The translations under genes and the position numbers were made by a program. Positions 7,924 to 16,899 of a stretch of DNA of 44,225 nucleotides are shown here, one piece after another; positions within the stretch are counted from its first letter, which is position 1; each line of letters opens with the position of its first letter. Origin of the DNA: an uncultured bacterium (GTDB lineage Bacteria > Bacillota > Clostridia > Oscillospirales > Oscillospiraceae); assembly GCA_946548895.1 (NCBI GenBank), contig CAMNQF010000030.1, positions 1 to 44,225 on the forward strand. The letters run 5' to 3'. The notes under the pieces are model-generated. The model had not been told where the DNA came from. It did no database searches and saw only the letters and a list, made by a program, of their open reading frames with translations.

Positions 7924-8018
7924 TCTGCCGTTTTCATCGTTTTGACGGACTGTGATGGAATGGATATTCATTTTTATGCGATTTTTCGGATGTTTATTCA
8001 AGGCGCGGGGATGAGCCG

Positions 8019-8927
8019 TCAACCCTCCCGGGCGGTGTACTTGGCGAGGAGGATATCCGGGTAATAGGACAGCTTGGCCCGGCGCAGGCCCTCCAGCCCC
8101 ATGTCGTCCTCCCGGTTGAGCCACTTCACCTGGGGGTGCCGGGCCCGGACCAGCCGGGCCAGCTCCCGGTTGATGGCGGGGTAGGCCCCCTGGATGTCGC
8201 CGAAGGACTTCTCAAAATTCACGTCAAAGACCTCCGGCGTGATGAGCCCCCCCAGGGAGAAGGCGATGGGGCTGCCGTCGGCCCGGATGAGGGCCCCCTC
8301 CAGCCCCAGCTTGTCCATGTGGTAGAGGGCCTCGATGACGGCCACCGTCTCCTCGGACACGGTGTTGATATCCTCCCCCGCCGCCTCCTGGCGGATGGCG
8401 GCCCACTGGCGCTCCAGCTCCACGCACTCGGGGACGTTGGCGGGGGTGATGTCCTCCAGCAGCCAGTCGGGGAACTGGTCGTCAAAGCGGCGGATATGGT
8501 TGCGCTTGGCGTGGAGCTTTTTCCCCGGCAGGTCGGCCAGGCGGCCGACGCTATAGAGGTAGTCGAAGCCGTCCCGGTCCTCCTCAAAGGCGAACCGGCC
8601 GGGGCAGGCCGCCTCCAGGGCGGCGCGCTGATCCTCCGTCACGCACACCAGAGTGAGGGGCCGTCCCTGCGCCGCCGCGTCCTGGGCCAGGGCGTCCACC
8701 GCCGGGGCCAGAGGGCCCGTTCCGGCGGGATACAGGTAGCTCAGGCCCAGGGTCCCCTGGATGCGGGTCAGCAGGCGGCCCTCCGCTCGGGCGATTTTCT
8801 GGGGCCAGGCCCGGCTCCACAGGTAGATGTTGGCGAAATTGTACTCGCAGCCGAAGCTGCCCTCGGCGTCCAGCAAGGGCTGGACCCATTGGCGGTCCTC
8901 AAACTGGGGGCTCTCAAAGGTAAGCAT
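8019..8927 (-). CDS. DUF2156 protein (phosphatidylglycerol lysyltransferase-like GNAT fold)
   Basis: A 302-residue soluble protein of the DUF2156 family, which has two tandem GNAT-like domains and is related to the catalytic domain of MprF lipid aminoacyltransferases. The hallmark GKKLHAKRNHIRRF lies mid-protein, followed by LIRADGSPIAFSLGG and the C-terminal YPAINRELARL...REDDMGLEGLRRAKLSYYP. There are no membrane helices, so it is not MprF itself; the acceptor is unknown. ATG 8927 is preferred over 8936 because AAAAGGA lies directly against 8936 but 9 nt before 8927. It has its own promoter. Confidence 0.85.
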   Translation of the reverse strand: MLTFESPQFEDRQWVQPLLDAEGSFGCEYNFANIYLWSRAWPQKIARAEGRLLTRIQGTLGLSYLYPAGTGPLAPAVDALAQDAAAQGRPLTLVCVTEDQRAALEAACPGRFAFEEDRDGFDYLYSVGRLADLPGKKLHAKRNHIRRFDDQFPDWLLEDITPANVPECVELERQWAAIRQEAAGEDINTVSEETVAVIEALYHMDKLGLEGALIRADGSPIAFSLGGLITPEVFDVNFEKSFGDIQGAYPAINRELARLVRARHPQVKWLNREDDMGLEGLRRAKLSYYPDILLAKYTAREG

Positions 8928-8957
8928 GAAATCCATTCCTTTTCTTGGTGTCTGTAT

Positions 8958-8986
8958 ATCATATCATAGAAGTAGGGAAAGCGCAA
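8958..8986 (-). promoter_or_regulatory. Promoter of the DUF2156 gene
   Basis: Minus-strand -35 TTGCGC (8981-8986), 17-bp spacer, -10 TATGAT (8958-8963). The -35 is the same hexamer used for uraA and larE. Confidence 0.6.
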
Positions 8987-8990
8987 CGGG

Positions 8991-9022
8991 GAAAACGCGC
9001 CGCCGGGGGCTCCCGGCGGCGC
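8991..9022 (-). terminator. Terminator of the rny transcript
   Basis: Perfect 11-bp stem GCGCCGCCGGG/CCCGGCGGCGC (9012-9022 and 8997-9007), 4-nt loop, then GTTTTC on the minus strand. Located about 135 nt after the rny stop; the space between holds no gene. Confidence 0.7.
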
Positions 9023-9134
9023 GTCTTGTATTCACGCCCGGATTGGCCGCGCTGCCGGGCCGCTTTCCCTCCGGCCCGGTCGGCGGTGCTTGCCGCTGGC
9101 AAGCACCGCCCCTCGCTCCAGTCCAAGCTCCCCT

Positions 9135-9152
9135 GCGCGGCCATCCCCGCGC
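9135..9152 (-). repeat. Copy 1 of an 18-bp 3'-end hairpin repeat (after rny)
   Basis: Minus strand reads GCGCGGGGATGGCCGCGC, a 6-bp stem GCGCGG/CCGCGC with a 6-nt loop, 3 nt after the rny stop. Near-identical copies end yihY and gpr. Confidence 0.65.
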
Positions 9153-9155
9153 GAT

Positions 9156-10715
<1,560 letters not shown>

Positions 10716-10951
10716 CTGGGTTCCACACCTCCTGTTTCTTCCGTTTTTGTTCATAAAAAAGCAAAATAAGGCGCGATGCGTGGTAAAACGCACCGCGATA
10801 ACCGAAAATCCGCCCACCCATTTGGGCGCACTATTTGAGTGTCGATCAATCTATGACAGGTCGTATAGATATAATAAACGCGCCCGAAGAGGGCGTCATA
10901 ACGCTCAAAACGGCGAAAAAGCGCGGCGGCTTTTCAAAATTATCCTCACTT

Positions 10952-10980
10952 ATTGTAAAGGGCGGGAGCGCCCCTGTCAA
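10952..10980 (-). promoter_or_regulatory. Promoter of rny with a long leader
   Basis: Minus-strand -35 TTGACA (10975-10980), 17-bp spacer, -10 TACAAT (10952-10957). The 5' UTR to ATG 10715 is about 230 nt and contains a CGCCC/GGGCG hairpin near 10886-10900 followed by TTTATTATAT. No other gene in 10716-11098. Confidence 0.7.
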
Positions 10981-11013
10981 GTGGAAATGTGAAACTTTCG
11001 TGAACTTTCCAAG

Positions 11014-11076
11014 AAGCGCGGAGCCGTCGTGAGCAGCGCGGATGGAGCGCAGCGAAAGCAAAAGCGCGGAGCCGTC
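11014..11076. repeat. 15-bp direct repeat downstream of apbE
   Basis: AAGCGCGGAGCCGTC occurs at 11014-11028 and again at 11062-11076, in non-coding DNA between the apbE stop and the rny promoter. Function unknown. Confidence 0.6.
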
Positions 11077-11098
11077 CTGAACCGCGGCACGGACAACC

Positions 11099-12106
11099 TC
11101 AAGGCCGGGCCACGGCCGGGGGGCGGCCCCCGTCCGCCGGGGTGAACCGCCCCTCCAGGCCGGCGGTGATGGTGACGGAGCCGTCCTCCGAGACAAATAC
11201 CGCCTCAAAGTCCTGGTACTGCCGCCAGTGGTCCAGCGCTCGGTCCAAGCCCATGACAAACAGGGCGGTGGACAGCCCGTCGCACAGCACGCCGCTGTCC
11301 CCCACCACGGTGACGGACGCCAGGCCGCTCCGGGCGGGCTTCCCGGTCTTGGGGTCCAGGATGTGCCAGTAGCGCATACCGTCCTGTTCAAAATACCGCT
11401 CATAGCCGCCGGAGGTGATGACGGCTTGATCCGTGACGGACACCACGCCGACGGTCCCGCCCCCCTCCGGGTCCCGGATGGCCACCCGCCAGGGGGAGCC
11501 GTCCGGCTTGGCGCCGACGGCCTGAATATTGCCCCCCAGGTCCAGCAGGGCGGAGGCGGCGCCGTTCTCCCTCAGCAGCCGGGACAGCTGGTCCCCGGCG
11601 TACCCCTTGGCCACGCTGCCCAGGTCGATCTCCATGCCGGGAGGCAGGAAGGCCGCGTCCCCGTCCAGCTCGACCCGCGTGTAGTCCACCAGGGGCAGCA
11701 GCGCGGAGATATCCTCCCCGCTCGGGACGGCGTACTCCCCCGTGGTGAAGCCCCAGGCCCGCAGGACGGGGTAGGTGGAAATGTCCAGCGCGCCGCCGGT
11801 GCGCCCGCACATTTCCAGCGCCGCGCGCAGCAGGTCCGCCGTATCCGGGGACAGCCCGGCCGCCGCGCCGTCCCGGTTCAGGGCGTAGACCTCGCTGTTT
11901 TCATCGGTGACGGACAGCAGGCCCTCCAGCTCCGCCACCCGGTCCTGGGCGGCGTCCAGCAGGGCCTCGCCGCCGCCCTGGTACAGCCGCAGGGTCATCA
12001 CCGTATCCATGGCGAAAAAGGTGCGCTCCAGGGGCTGGGCGGGGGCGCAGCCGGACAGCGGAAGCAGGGCCAGCGCCAGCGCCAAAAGCCGCTTCCCTGC
12101 GGTCAC
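11099..12106 (-). CDS. apbE: FAD:protein FMN transferase, ApbE-like lipoprotein
   Basis: A 335-residue enzyme that covalently attaches FMN to Thr/Ser of target proteins such as RNF/NQR subunits outside the membrane. A signal peptide (LLALALALLPLSGC) ends in lipobox LSGC. Family motifs: FFAMDTVMTLRLY, GALDISTYPVLRAWGF, the flavin/Mg region MEIDLGSVAKGYAGDQL, ALLDLGGNI and YWHILDPKTGKPA. The start is GTG 12106, which overlaps the comEB stop as GTGA; the long upstream extension in this frame is non-coding shadow. No flavinylation substrate is encoded nearby. Confidence 0.92.
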   Translation of the reverse strand: MTAGKRLLALALALLPLSGCAPAQPLERTFFAMDTVMTLRLYQGGGEALLDAAQDRVAELEGLLSVTDENSEVYALNRDGAAAGLSPDTADLLRAALEMCGRTGGALDISTYPVLRAWGFTTGEYAVPSGEDISALLPLVDYTRVELDGDAAFLPPGMEIDLGSVAKGYAGDQLSRLLRENGAASALLDLGGNIQAVGAKPDGSPWRVAIRDPEGGGTVGVVSVTDQAVITSGGYERYFEQDGMRYWHILDPKTGKPARSGLASVTVVGDSGVLCDGLSTALFVMGLDRALDHWRQYQDFEAVFVSEDGSVTITAGLEGRFTPADGGRPPAVARP

Positions 12107-12591
12107 CGCAGCCGCTCCGGGATGGAGTCGTCCTCGTCGATCCACTCCCTCTGCACGTCCACCACCCGGTACGCCTCGGGAGTGTCCCGGATGACCACCT
12201 GGGAGATGCCCGCGTTGATGATGAGCCGCCGGCACATGGAGCAGGAGGTGGAGCCGGGGATCAGCGCCCCGGTGGCGGGGTCCCGGCACACCATGTAAAG
12301 GGTGGCCCCCAGCACCTGCCGCCGGGGGGCGGAGATGATGGCGTTGGCCTCGGCGTGGACGGAGCGGCACAGCTCGTACCGCTCCCCGGAGGGGATGTCC
12401 ATGGCCTGGCGGGTGCAGTACCCCAGGTCGCCGCAGTTCTTCCGGCCCCGGGGCGCGCCGTTGTAGCCGGAGGACACGATCTCGTCGTCCTGGACGATGA
12501 TGGCCCCGTAGTGCTTCCGCATACAGGTGGACCGCTCCAGCACGGTGCCGGCAATATCAAGGTAGTAGTTTGTTTTATCAATGCGGGCCAT
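12103..12591 (-). CDS. comEB: Deoxycytidylate (dCMP) deaminase family protein, ComEB-like
   Basis: A 162-residue zinc-dependent deaminase that should convert dCMP to dUMP for thymidylate synthesis. Zinc/catalytic motif HAEANAI and the cysteine pair in GSTSCSMCRRLI are present; the N-terminus (YYLDIAGTVLERSTCMRKHYGAIIVQDDEIVSSGYNGAPRG) is diagnostic for dCMP deaminases over cytidine deaminases. ATG 12591 follows AGGGGG. Its last codons overlap the apbE GTG start by 4 bp, so the two genes are translationally coupled, an unusual partnership. Confidence 0.9.
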   Translation of the reverse strand: MARIDKTNYYLDIAGTVLERSTCMRKHYGAIIVQDDEIVSSGYNGAPRGRKNCGDLGYCTRQAMDIPSGERYELCRSVHAEANAIISAPRRQVLGATLYMVCRDPATGALIPGSTSCSMCRRLIINAGISQVVIRDTPEAYRVVDVQREWIDEDDSIPERLR

Positions 12592-12644
12592 GGAAATACC
12601 CCCTGTCTGTTTATAGCGTATTATAGCATGGCGCGCCCCTGGAA

Positions 12645-14084
12645 TCAAGGCAGTCCGCCCCGGCCCAGCCGCTCCCCCACCAGGGCCATCTGCGCCTGGG
12701 TGGGGGGCTGGGCCCACTGCAAGCTGATCTCCACCACCCGGTCCGGGTAGAACAGCAGGAACTGATTTTCCCGTTCGCCCCGTGCGCCGCTCCCATCCGT
12801 CCAGCGGTAGGCCTCCTCCGCCCCCCAGGGGGCGGGGTCCACGGGAGCGTAGGCATATCCGTACCAAGTGTCCTCCGGGCCTCCGGCGCCCCAATCGTCC
12901 CGCTCGTGGAGCTTGGTTTCCCGGCACAGGCCGTAGAGGGCGGGGACCTTCACCAGGACCACCTCGTAATCCAGGTAGACCCGCTCCGGGAAGATCTCCA
13001 TGGGCCCGATGGGCCACTGGTGGGCCTGATACAGCCCCAGCAGGAAGGACTGCCGCCCCCGCCAGGTCCGGGTGTAGCGGCTGAAATCCCCCTCCAGCAG
13101 GTCGTCCAGCGCCAGGGGGAGGGGGTCCCGGGTGAGGGTGTAGGCGCGGCCCTGGTACTCGTAGGTCTCCTGGTTTCCGTCCAGCCAGCCGCGGTTGAGG
13201 GCGAACACCGTCCCGGCGGCGATGATCCCCAACAGGACGCACAGCAGCACAAAGCTGCCGGTGAGGGTAGCGGCGCGGCTGACCCCGGCGGTGGCGTTCA
13301 GCCCCTTCATGAAGCGCTTGATGCCGTGGAAGGCCAGGAAGGCCCCCGGCAGGTACAGCAGGAACATAAGCAGCGTGATGGTGATGCCCATCCGGTTTCC
13401 GGAGAGGAACATGGACGCCAGGAAATAGACCAGGCCCGCGTTTATGAGGACCAGGGCGGCGGTCTGGAGTTTCCGGCGGCTGCGGGTCTCATAGCGCTCT
13501 CCCCGCTCCGCCGCCTTCACCGCCCTGGCGTGCCAGCGGAAATAGCCGGCCAGCTCCGCCCCGATCAGCACAAACAGGATCATCCAGCACAGGGCGGACA
13601 ACAGGCAGGCGGGTTCGGCCAGCTCCTGAATGGGGTTGTGCCTCAGCCGCCAGGCCTGCTGGACGGCGTTGATTACCGCCACCGCCAGCAGCATCAGCTG
13701 GGAGGGGAGAAAGCTCCGCTTCATGGTGCGGTGGATGGTGTCCACCTCCTCCGCCGGGTCCGTCTCAATGGGTACCGGGTGGGGGCGCTCGTTGTAAAAA
13801 ACCTGCATCTGGGCCTGTGCGGCCGCCAGCGTCCAGCCGGTGTGGGCGCAGAAGTCGTAAAAGGTCTGCTGCCCCTCCGAGGGCCCTGGGTCGAACTGGG
13901 ACGCCGTGGGGAAATAGCACACGGAGAAGGTGAGCTTTCGGGGCCCGATCCGCCGGTAGGTCCAGAAAAATTGGCCGATTTTCTCCAGCAGCCAGCCCCG
14001 CTCCGCCATCCGGGCCAGATGGGCCTCCAGGCCGGTGCGGTCGTAAAAGGAGTACAGCTCCACCCTGCGTTTGACATCGCTCAT
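12645..14084 (-). CDS. DUF2812 membrane protein
   Basis: A 479-residue protein. Residues 1-110 form a DUF2812 domain (RVELYSFYDRTGLEAHLARMAERGWLLEKIG, FWTYRR), followed by about six hydrophobic segments (e.g. LMLLAVAVINAV, LLSALCWMILFVLIGAEL, ALVLINAGLVYFLASMFL) and an extracellular-like C-terminal domain. DUF2812 proteins are regularly encoded with PadR regulators, as here: start ATG 14084 overlaps the padR stop as ATGA. Function is unknown; a membrane-stress role by analogy with PadR-DUF1700/2812 pairs is speculative. The frame extends far upstream through padR but those codons are shadow. Confidence 0.85.
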   Translation of the reverse strand: MSDVKRRVELYSFYDRTGLEAHLARMAERGWLLEKIGQFFWTYRRIGPRKLTFSVCYFPTASQFDPGPSEGQQTFYDFCAHTGWTLAAAQAQMQVFYNERPHPVPIETDPAEEVDTIHRTMKRSFLPSQLMLLAVAVINAVQQAWRLRHNPIQELAEPACLLSALCWMILFVLIGAELAGYFRWHARAVKAAERGERYETRSRRKLQTAALVLINAGLVYFLASMFLSGNRMGITITLLMFLLYLPGAFLAFHGIKRFMKGLNATAGVSRAATLTGSFVLLCVLLGIIAAGTVFALNRGWLDGNQETYEYQGRAYTLTRDPLPLALDDLLEGDFSRYTRTWRGRQSFLLGLYQAHQWPIGPMEIFPERVYLDYEVVLVKVPALYGLCRETKLHERDDWGAGGPEDTWYGYAYAPVDPAPWGAEEAYRWTDGSGARGERENQFLLFYPDRVVEISLQWAQPPTQAQMALVGERLGRGGLP

Positions 14085-14404
14085 CTCGGTTCCTCCTCTC
14101 CAAAGGCCAGACAGTAGTCCTCCGCCTGGGCGCGGAGGCGTTCGTACTCCCGGCGCAGGGCCTCCCGGCCCTTGTCCGTCAGGATATAGCTCCGCCTGCG
14201 GCCCTCCACCCGGGTCTCCCGGATCATCCCCGCCGCCACAAACTGCTCCAGCAGGTTGTACAGCGTGCCCGAGCCCACGCTCACCCGGCCCCCGGTGATG
14301 GTGGGCACCTTGTCCAGGATGTCCATGCCATAGCACTCCTCCCGCAGGCACAGCAGAATGTAGAACATCTGCTCCGTCAAGGTCTGAAATTTTGCCCTGG
14401 GCAT
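14081..14404 (-). CDS. PadR family transcriptional regulator
   Basis: A 107-residue PadR repressor with the winged-helix domain LTEQMFYILLCLREECYGMDILDKVPTI, then VSVGSGTLYNLLEQFVAAGMIRETRVEGRRRSYILTDKGREAL. The short C-terminal helix places it in the PadR-s2 group that dimerises through that helix. It is the first gene of a two-gene operon with the DUF2812 protein. The promoter holds two near-identical palindromes, one inside the spacer and one downstream of -10, so strong autorepression is likely. Confidence 0.93.
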   Translation of the reverse strand: MPRAKFQTLTEQMFYILLCLREECYGMDILDKVPTITGGRVSVGSGTLYNLLEQFVAAGMIRETRVEGRRRSYILTDKGREALRREYERLRAQAEDYCLAFGEEEPR

Positions 14405-14420
14405 GGCGCCGCCTCCTATT

Positions 14421-14474
14421 CTCGATATTCGAGTATCCTGGGCCTATTATATTCTCGAATATCGAGATTGTCAA
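14421..14474 (-). promoter_or_regulatory. padR promoter with two embedded operators
   Basis: Perfect consensus promoter on the minus strand: -35 TTGACA (14469-14474), 17-bp spacer, -10 TATAAT (14446-14451). Operator 1, TCTCGATATTCGAGA (14453-14467), fills the spacer. Operator 2, CTCGAATATCGAG (14421-14433), lies between the start site and the ribosome-binding site. Both share the CTCGA half-site. Confidence 0.85.
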
Positions 14475-14521
14475 GCCGCCCGCGAAAAAAAGCGGCGGGC
14501 CGATGCCCTCCGCGGAATATC

Positions 14522-14552
14522 AAAAGCTCCCGGGCGGATGCCGTCCGGGAGC
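14522..14552 (-). terminator. Terminator of the zinc-ribbon membrane protein gene
   Basis: 12-bp stem (14541-14552 with 14526-14537, one mismatch), 3-nt loop, then TTTTG on the minus strand, 23 nt after the stop. Confidence 0.75.
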
Positions 14553-14575
14553 CTCATATGTGTTCGGTTGGGGTG

Positions 14576-14971
14576 TCAGCTCTTCTCCTCGAACACCGCG
14601 CCGCAGGAGCGGCAGCGGACGGTAATGCGGCCCTTGCCCCGGGGGACCCGCATCTGCTGGCCGCAGTTGGGGCATTTGAAATAGCGGTGCTCCCGGTCCT
14701 GGGCCCGGGTGCGGAAGGCGTTCCAGCGGCGGACGGCGGGGCGGACGGCCTGGAGGAAGCGGGTATTTTCCTTGCGGCGGCGCTCCAGGTCCCGGGACAG
14801 GGAGCGGAACAGGCTGAACAGCAGCAGCACCGTGCCGATCACCTCAAAGGCCAGCAGGCGGCTGAACAGGAACACCACATAGCAGATCAGATACAGCGCG
14901 ATCAGCAGCAGATTCAGCTGGTCGCCGCCATAGCGCCCCGTCATAAAGCGGGCCATACACCGGCGGATCAT
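14576..14971 (-). CDS. Small membrane protein with C-terminal zinc ribbon
   Basis: A 131-residue protein with two hydrophobic segments (LLLIALYLICYVVFLFS and FEVIGTVLLLFSLFRSL), a basic linker, and a C-terminal zinc ribbon with two Cys pairs (CPNCGQQMRVPRG, CRSCG). The MJ0042/zinc-ribbon spacing suggests zinc or possibly nucleic-acid binding on the cytoplasmic side. I do not recognise a named family with known function. ATG 14971 follows GGAGGTGA. Own promoter and terminator; monocistronic and divergent from the nickel-importer/lar operon. Confidence 0.8.
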   Translation of the reverse strand: MIRRCMARFMTGRYGGDQLNLLLIALYLICYVVFLFSRLLAFEVIGTVLLLFSLFRSLSRDLERRRKENTRFLQAVRPAVRRWNAFRTRAQDREHRYFKCPNCGQQMRVPRGKGRITVRCRSCGAVFEEKS

Positions 14972-15027
14972 CGGCGCTCACCTCCTGGGGAACCGGGGAC
15001 CAAAGTTCAAAAAATTTGATTGTCATT

Positions 15028-15056
15028 ATGATAACGCTCTAAAATGTCCGCGTCAA
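15028..15056 (-). promoter_or_regulatory. Promoter of the zinc-ribbon membrane protein gene
   Basis: Minus-strand -35 TTGACG (15051-15056), 17-bp spacer, -10 TATCAT (15028-15033). Confidence 0.65.
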
Positions 15057-15141
15057 TGGGGCAACCGTAAACAAAATGTGAATTCCGCGCCCTGGGAGCG
15101 GGACCGGCGGGCGTGATTGGGGGGGAGCGGCGGGATCCCCC

Positions 15142-15170
15142 TTGACAGTCCCGCCCCTTTCGGGTATACT
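15142..15170 (+). promoter_or_regulatory. Promoter of the importer-lar operon
   Basis: -35 TTGACA (15142-15147), 17-bp spacer, -10 TATACT (15165-15170). Start near 15177 gives a roughly 150-nt leader before the binding-protein gene. Confidence 0.85.
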
Positions 15171-15176
15171 ATCCCC

Positions 15177-15308
15177 ACAGCGGCCCGCAGGAAGCGGGCG
15201 GGGATGCCGAAGCATCCGGGCCCGTCATGGGCGGTACGCGCACGAAATTGGAAAGGTATGCCAAGAAGGCATACGGCCCTCTCCGAAGAGGGGCCGTGTG
15301 CTTTTTTT
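15177..15308 (+). promoter_or_regulatory. Structured leader with terminator; candidate riboswitch/attenuator
   Basis: Four consecutive hairpins: GCCCGC/GCGGGC (15183-15199), GGATGC-CGAA-GCATCC (15202-15217), GCCC/GGGC (15220-15232), GTATGCC/GGCATAC (15256-15274). An intrinsic terminator follows (ACGGCCC...GGGCCGT, 15273-15297, then CTTTTTTT to 15308), all upstream of the start codon. The fourth hairpin shares two bases with the terminator stem, and GGGCC at 15218-15222 could pair with its left arm. This is the architecture of a transcriptional OFF/ON switch. It does not match by eye the cobalamin, NiCo, TPP, SAM, T-box or ykkC consensus. Context suggests nickel or NPN status as signal. Confidence 0.7.
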
Positions 15309-15328
15309 GCGTTTTAAAGGAGGAACGG

Positions 15329-16882
15329 ATGAGAAGACAACGCTCTGCCCTGCTGGCCGCCCTGGCGCTGGCCCTGGCCCTGGCGGCCTGCGGCGGCCCG
15401 CCCGCCGGCAGCGCCGGCGGCGCGCCCTCTACCCTGGTCTACGGCAGCGCCGACTACACCCGCATCAACCCGGCCATGGACGAGCACGGCGAGATCAACG
15501 CCCTGCTGTTCAACGGCCTCACCGCCCACGACGGCAAAAATCAGATCGTCCCCGGCCTGGCGGAGCGCTGGGAGTACGACGAGGACAGCCGCACCTATAC
15601 CTTCCACCTCCGGGAGGGGGTGAAGTGGCACGACGGCCAGTCCGTCACCGCCGGCGACGTGAAGTTCACCATCGAGGCCATCATGGACCCGGCGAACGGC
15701 GCGGAAAACGCCCCCAATTACGAGGACGTGGAGGAGATCACCGTGCTGGACGAACGGACGGTGGCCTTCCGGCTGGCGGAGCCCAACGCCGCCTTCCTGG
15801 AGTACATGACCATGGCGGTCCTGCCCCGCCACCTGCTGGAGGGGGAGGATATGCAGACCTCCGGTTTCTTCCGCGCCCCCGTGGGCACCGGCCCTTACAA
15901 GCTGGAGAGCTGGGACCCGGGCCAGGCCATCGTGCTGGTGAAGAATGAGGACTACTACCTGGGCTGCCCCAAAATCGACCGCGTTGTGTTCAAAATCGTG
16001 GGGGACGACAACGCCCAGGCCGTCCAGCTGGAGTCCGGCGAGCTGGACCTGGCCCTGCTGGACCCCCGGAACGCCCGGAATTTCGCGGGCCGGGAGGGCT
16101 TTGCCTGCTACGACATGATGACCGCCGACTACCGGGGCATTCTGTTCAACTTCCGCAACAGCTACTGGACGGAAAACCGGGACCTGATCCCCGCCGTCTG
16201 CTGCGCCATCGACCGGCAGGCCATCATCGACTCCGTCCTCCTGGGCCAGGGTATGCCCGCCTACGGCCCCCTCCAGCGCAACATCTACAACAACGGGGAT
16301 GTGGAACGGTACGAGTACGACCCGGACCGGGCCCGGTCGATTCTGGAGGGGGCGGGCTGTGTGATGGGCCCGGAGGGCTATTACCAGCGGGACGGCGTGG
16401 AGGTGGGCTTCACCATCAGCGTGATGCCCGGGGAGCAGGACCGCATCGACATCGCCCAGGCCGCCGCCCAGCAGCTCCGGGAGGCGGGCATCCGCTGCAC
16501 CGTGGACCTGCCCGCCAAAATCGACTGGGCCGGCCAGATGGCGGGGCTCATCGGCTGGGGCAGCCCCTTCGACGCCGACGACCACACCTACAAGGTGTTC
16601 GGCACGGACAAGGGGGCCAACTACAGCGGCTACTCCAATGGGAAGGTGGACGAATACCTGGCCCTGGCCCGCCAGACCGCCGACCCGGACCTGCGCCGGG
16701 AGTACTACGCCCGGTTCCAGGAGGAGCTGGCCGCCGACCCGCCCTACGCCTTCATCTGCTACATCGACGCCAACTACGTGGCGGACGCGGCGGTGCGGGG
16801 CATCGACCCGGACGCCGTCCTGGGGCACCACGGGGTGGGCATTTTCTGGAACGTCCACCAGTGGACGGTGGAGGAGCCCTGA
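15329..16882 (+). CDS. ABC transporter substrate-binding lipoprotein, family 5 (probable nickel-binding, NikA-like)
   Basis: A 517-residue SBP_bac_5 protein. Signal peptide RRQRSALLAALALALALAAC ends in a lipobox. The fold markers are LVYGSADYTRINPAMDEHGEINALLFNGLTA, LAERWEYDEDSRTYTFHLREGVKWHDGQSVTAGDVKFTIE and PVGTGPYKLESW. Family members bind peptides, nickel chelates or other solutes. Nickel is inferred because the same unit ends in larEBC. ATG 15329 follows AAAGGAGG; an in-frame extension upstream would run through the terminator and is rejected. The downstream gene starts 17 nt after its stop. Confidence 0.85.
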   Translation: MRRQRSALLAALALALALAACGGPPAGSAGGAPSTLVYGSADYTRINPAMDEHGEINALLFNGLTAHDGKNQIVPGLAERWEYDEDSRTYTFHLREGVKWHDGQSVTAGDVKFTIEAIMDPANGAENAPNYEDVEEITVLDERTVAFRLAEPNAAFLEYMTMAVLPRHLLEGEDMQTSGFFRAPVGTGPYKLESWDPGQAIVLVKNEDYYLGCPKIDRVVFKIVGDDNAQAVQLESGELDLALLDPRNARNFAGREGFACYDMMTADYRGILFNFRNSYWTENRDLIPAVCCAIDRQAIIDSVLLGQGMPAYGPLQRNIYNNGDVERYEYDPDRARSILEGAGCVMGPEGYYQRDGVEVGFTISVMPGEQDRIDIAQAAAQQLREAGIRCTVDLPAKIDWAGQMAGLIGWGSPFDADDHTYKVFGTDKGANYSGYSNGKVDEYLALARQTADPDLRREYYARFQEELAADPPYAFICYIDANYVADAAVRGIDPDAVLGHHGVGIFWNVHQWTVEEP

Positions 16883-16899
16883 GCCTGAGAGGAGGAGCC

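Noticed and set aside
12645-14474. A single 609-residue frame that would fuse padR and DUF2812 regions
   Set aside because: The first 130 codons are an out-of-frame reading of padR; DUF2812 begins at ATG 14084 with an ATGA overlap.
15177-15308. T-box or NiCo riboswitch call for the importer leader
   Set aside because: No AGGGTGGNACCGCG T-box sequence and no paired GGGACAGG-type motif visible; kept as an unclassified leader.
15227-15328. N-terminal extension of the family-5 binding protein from ATG 15227
   Set aside because: It runs through the terminator hairpin, has no ribosome-binding site and would destroy the signal peptide; ATG 15329 follows AAAGGAGG.
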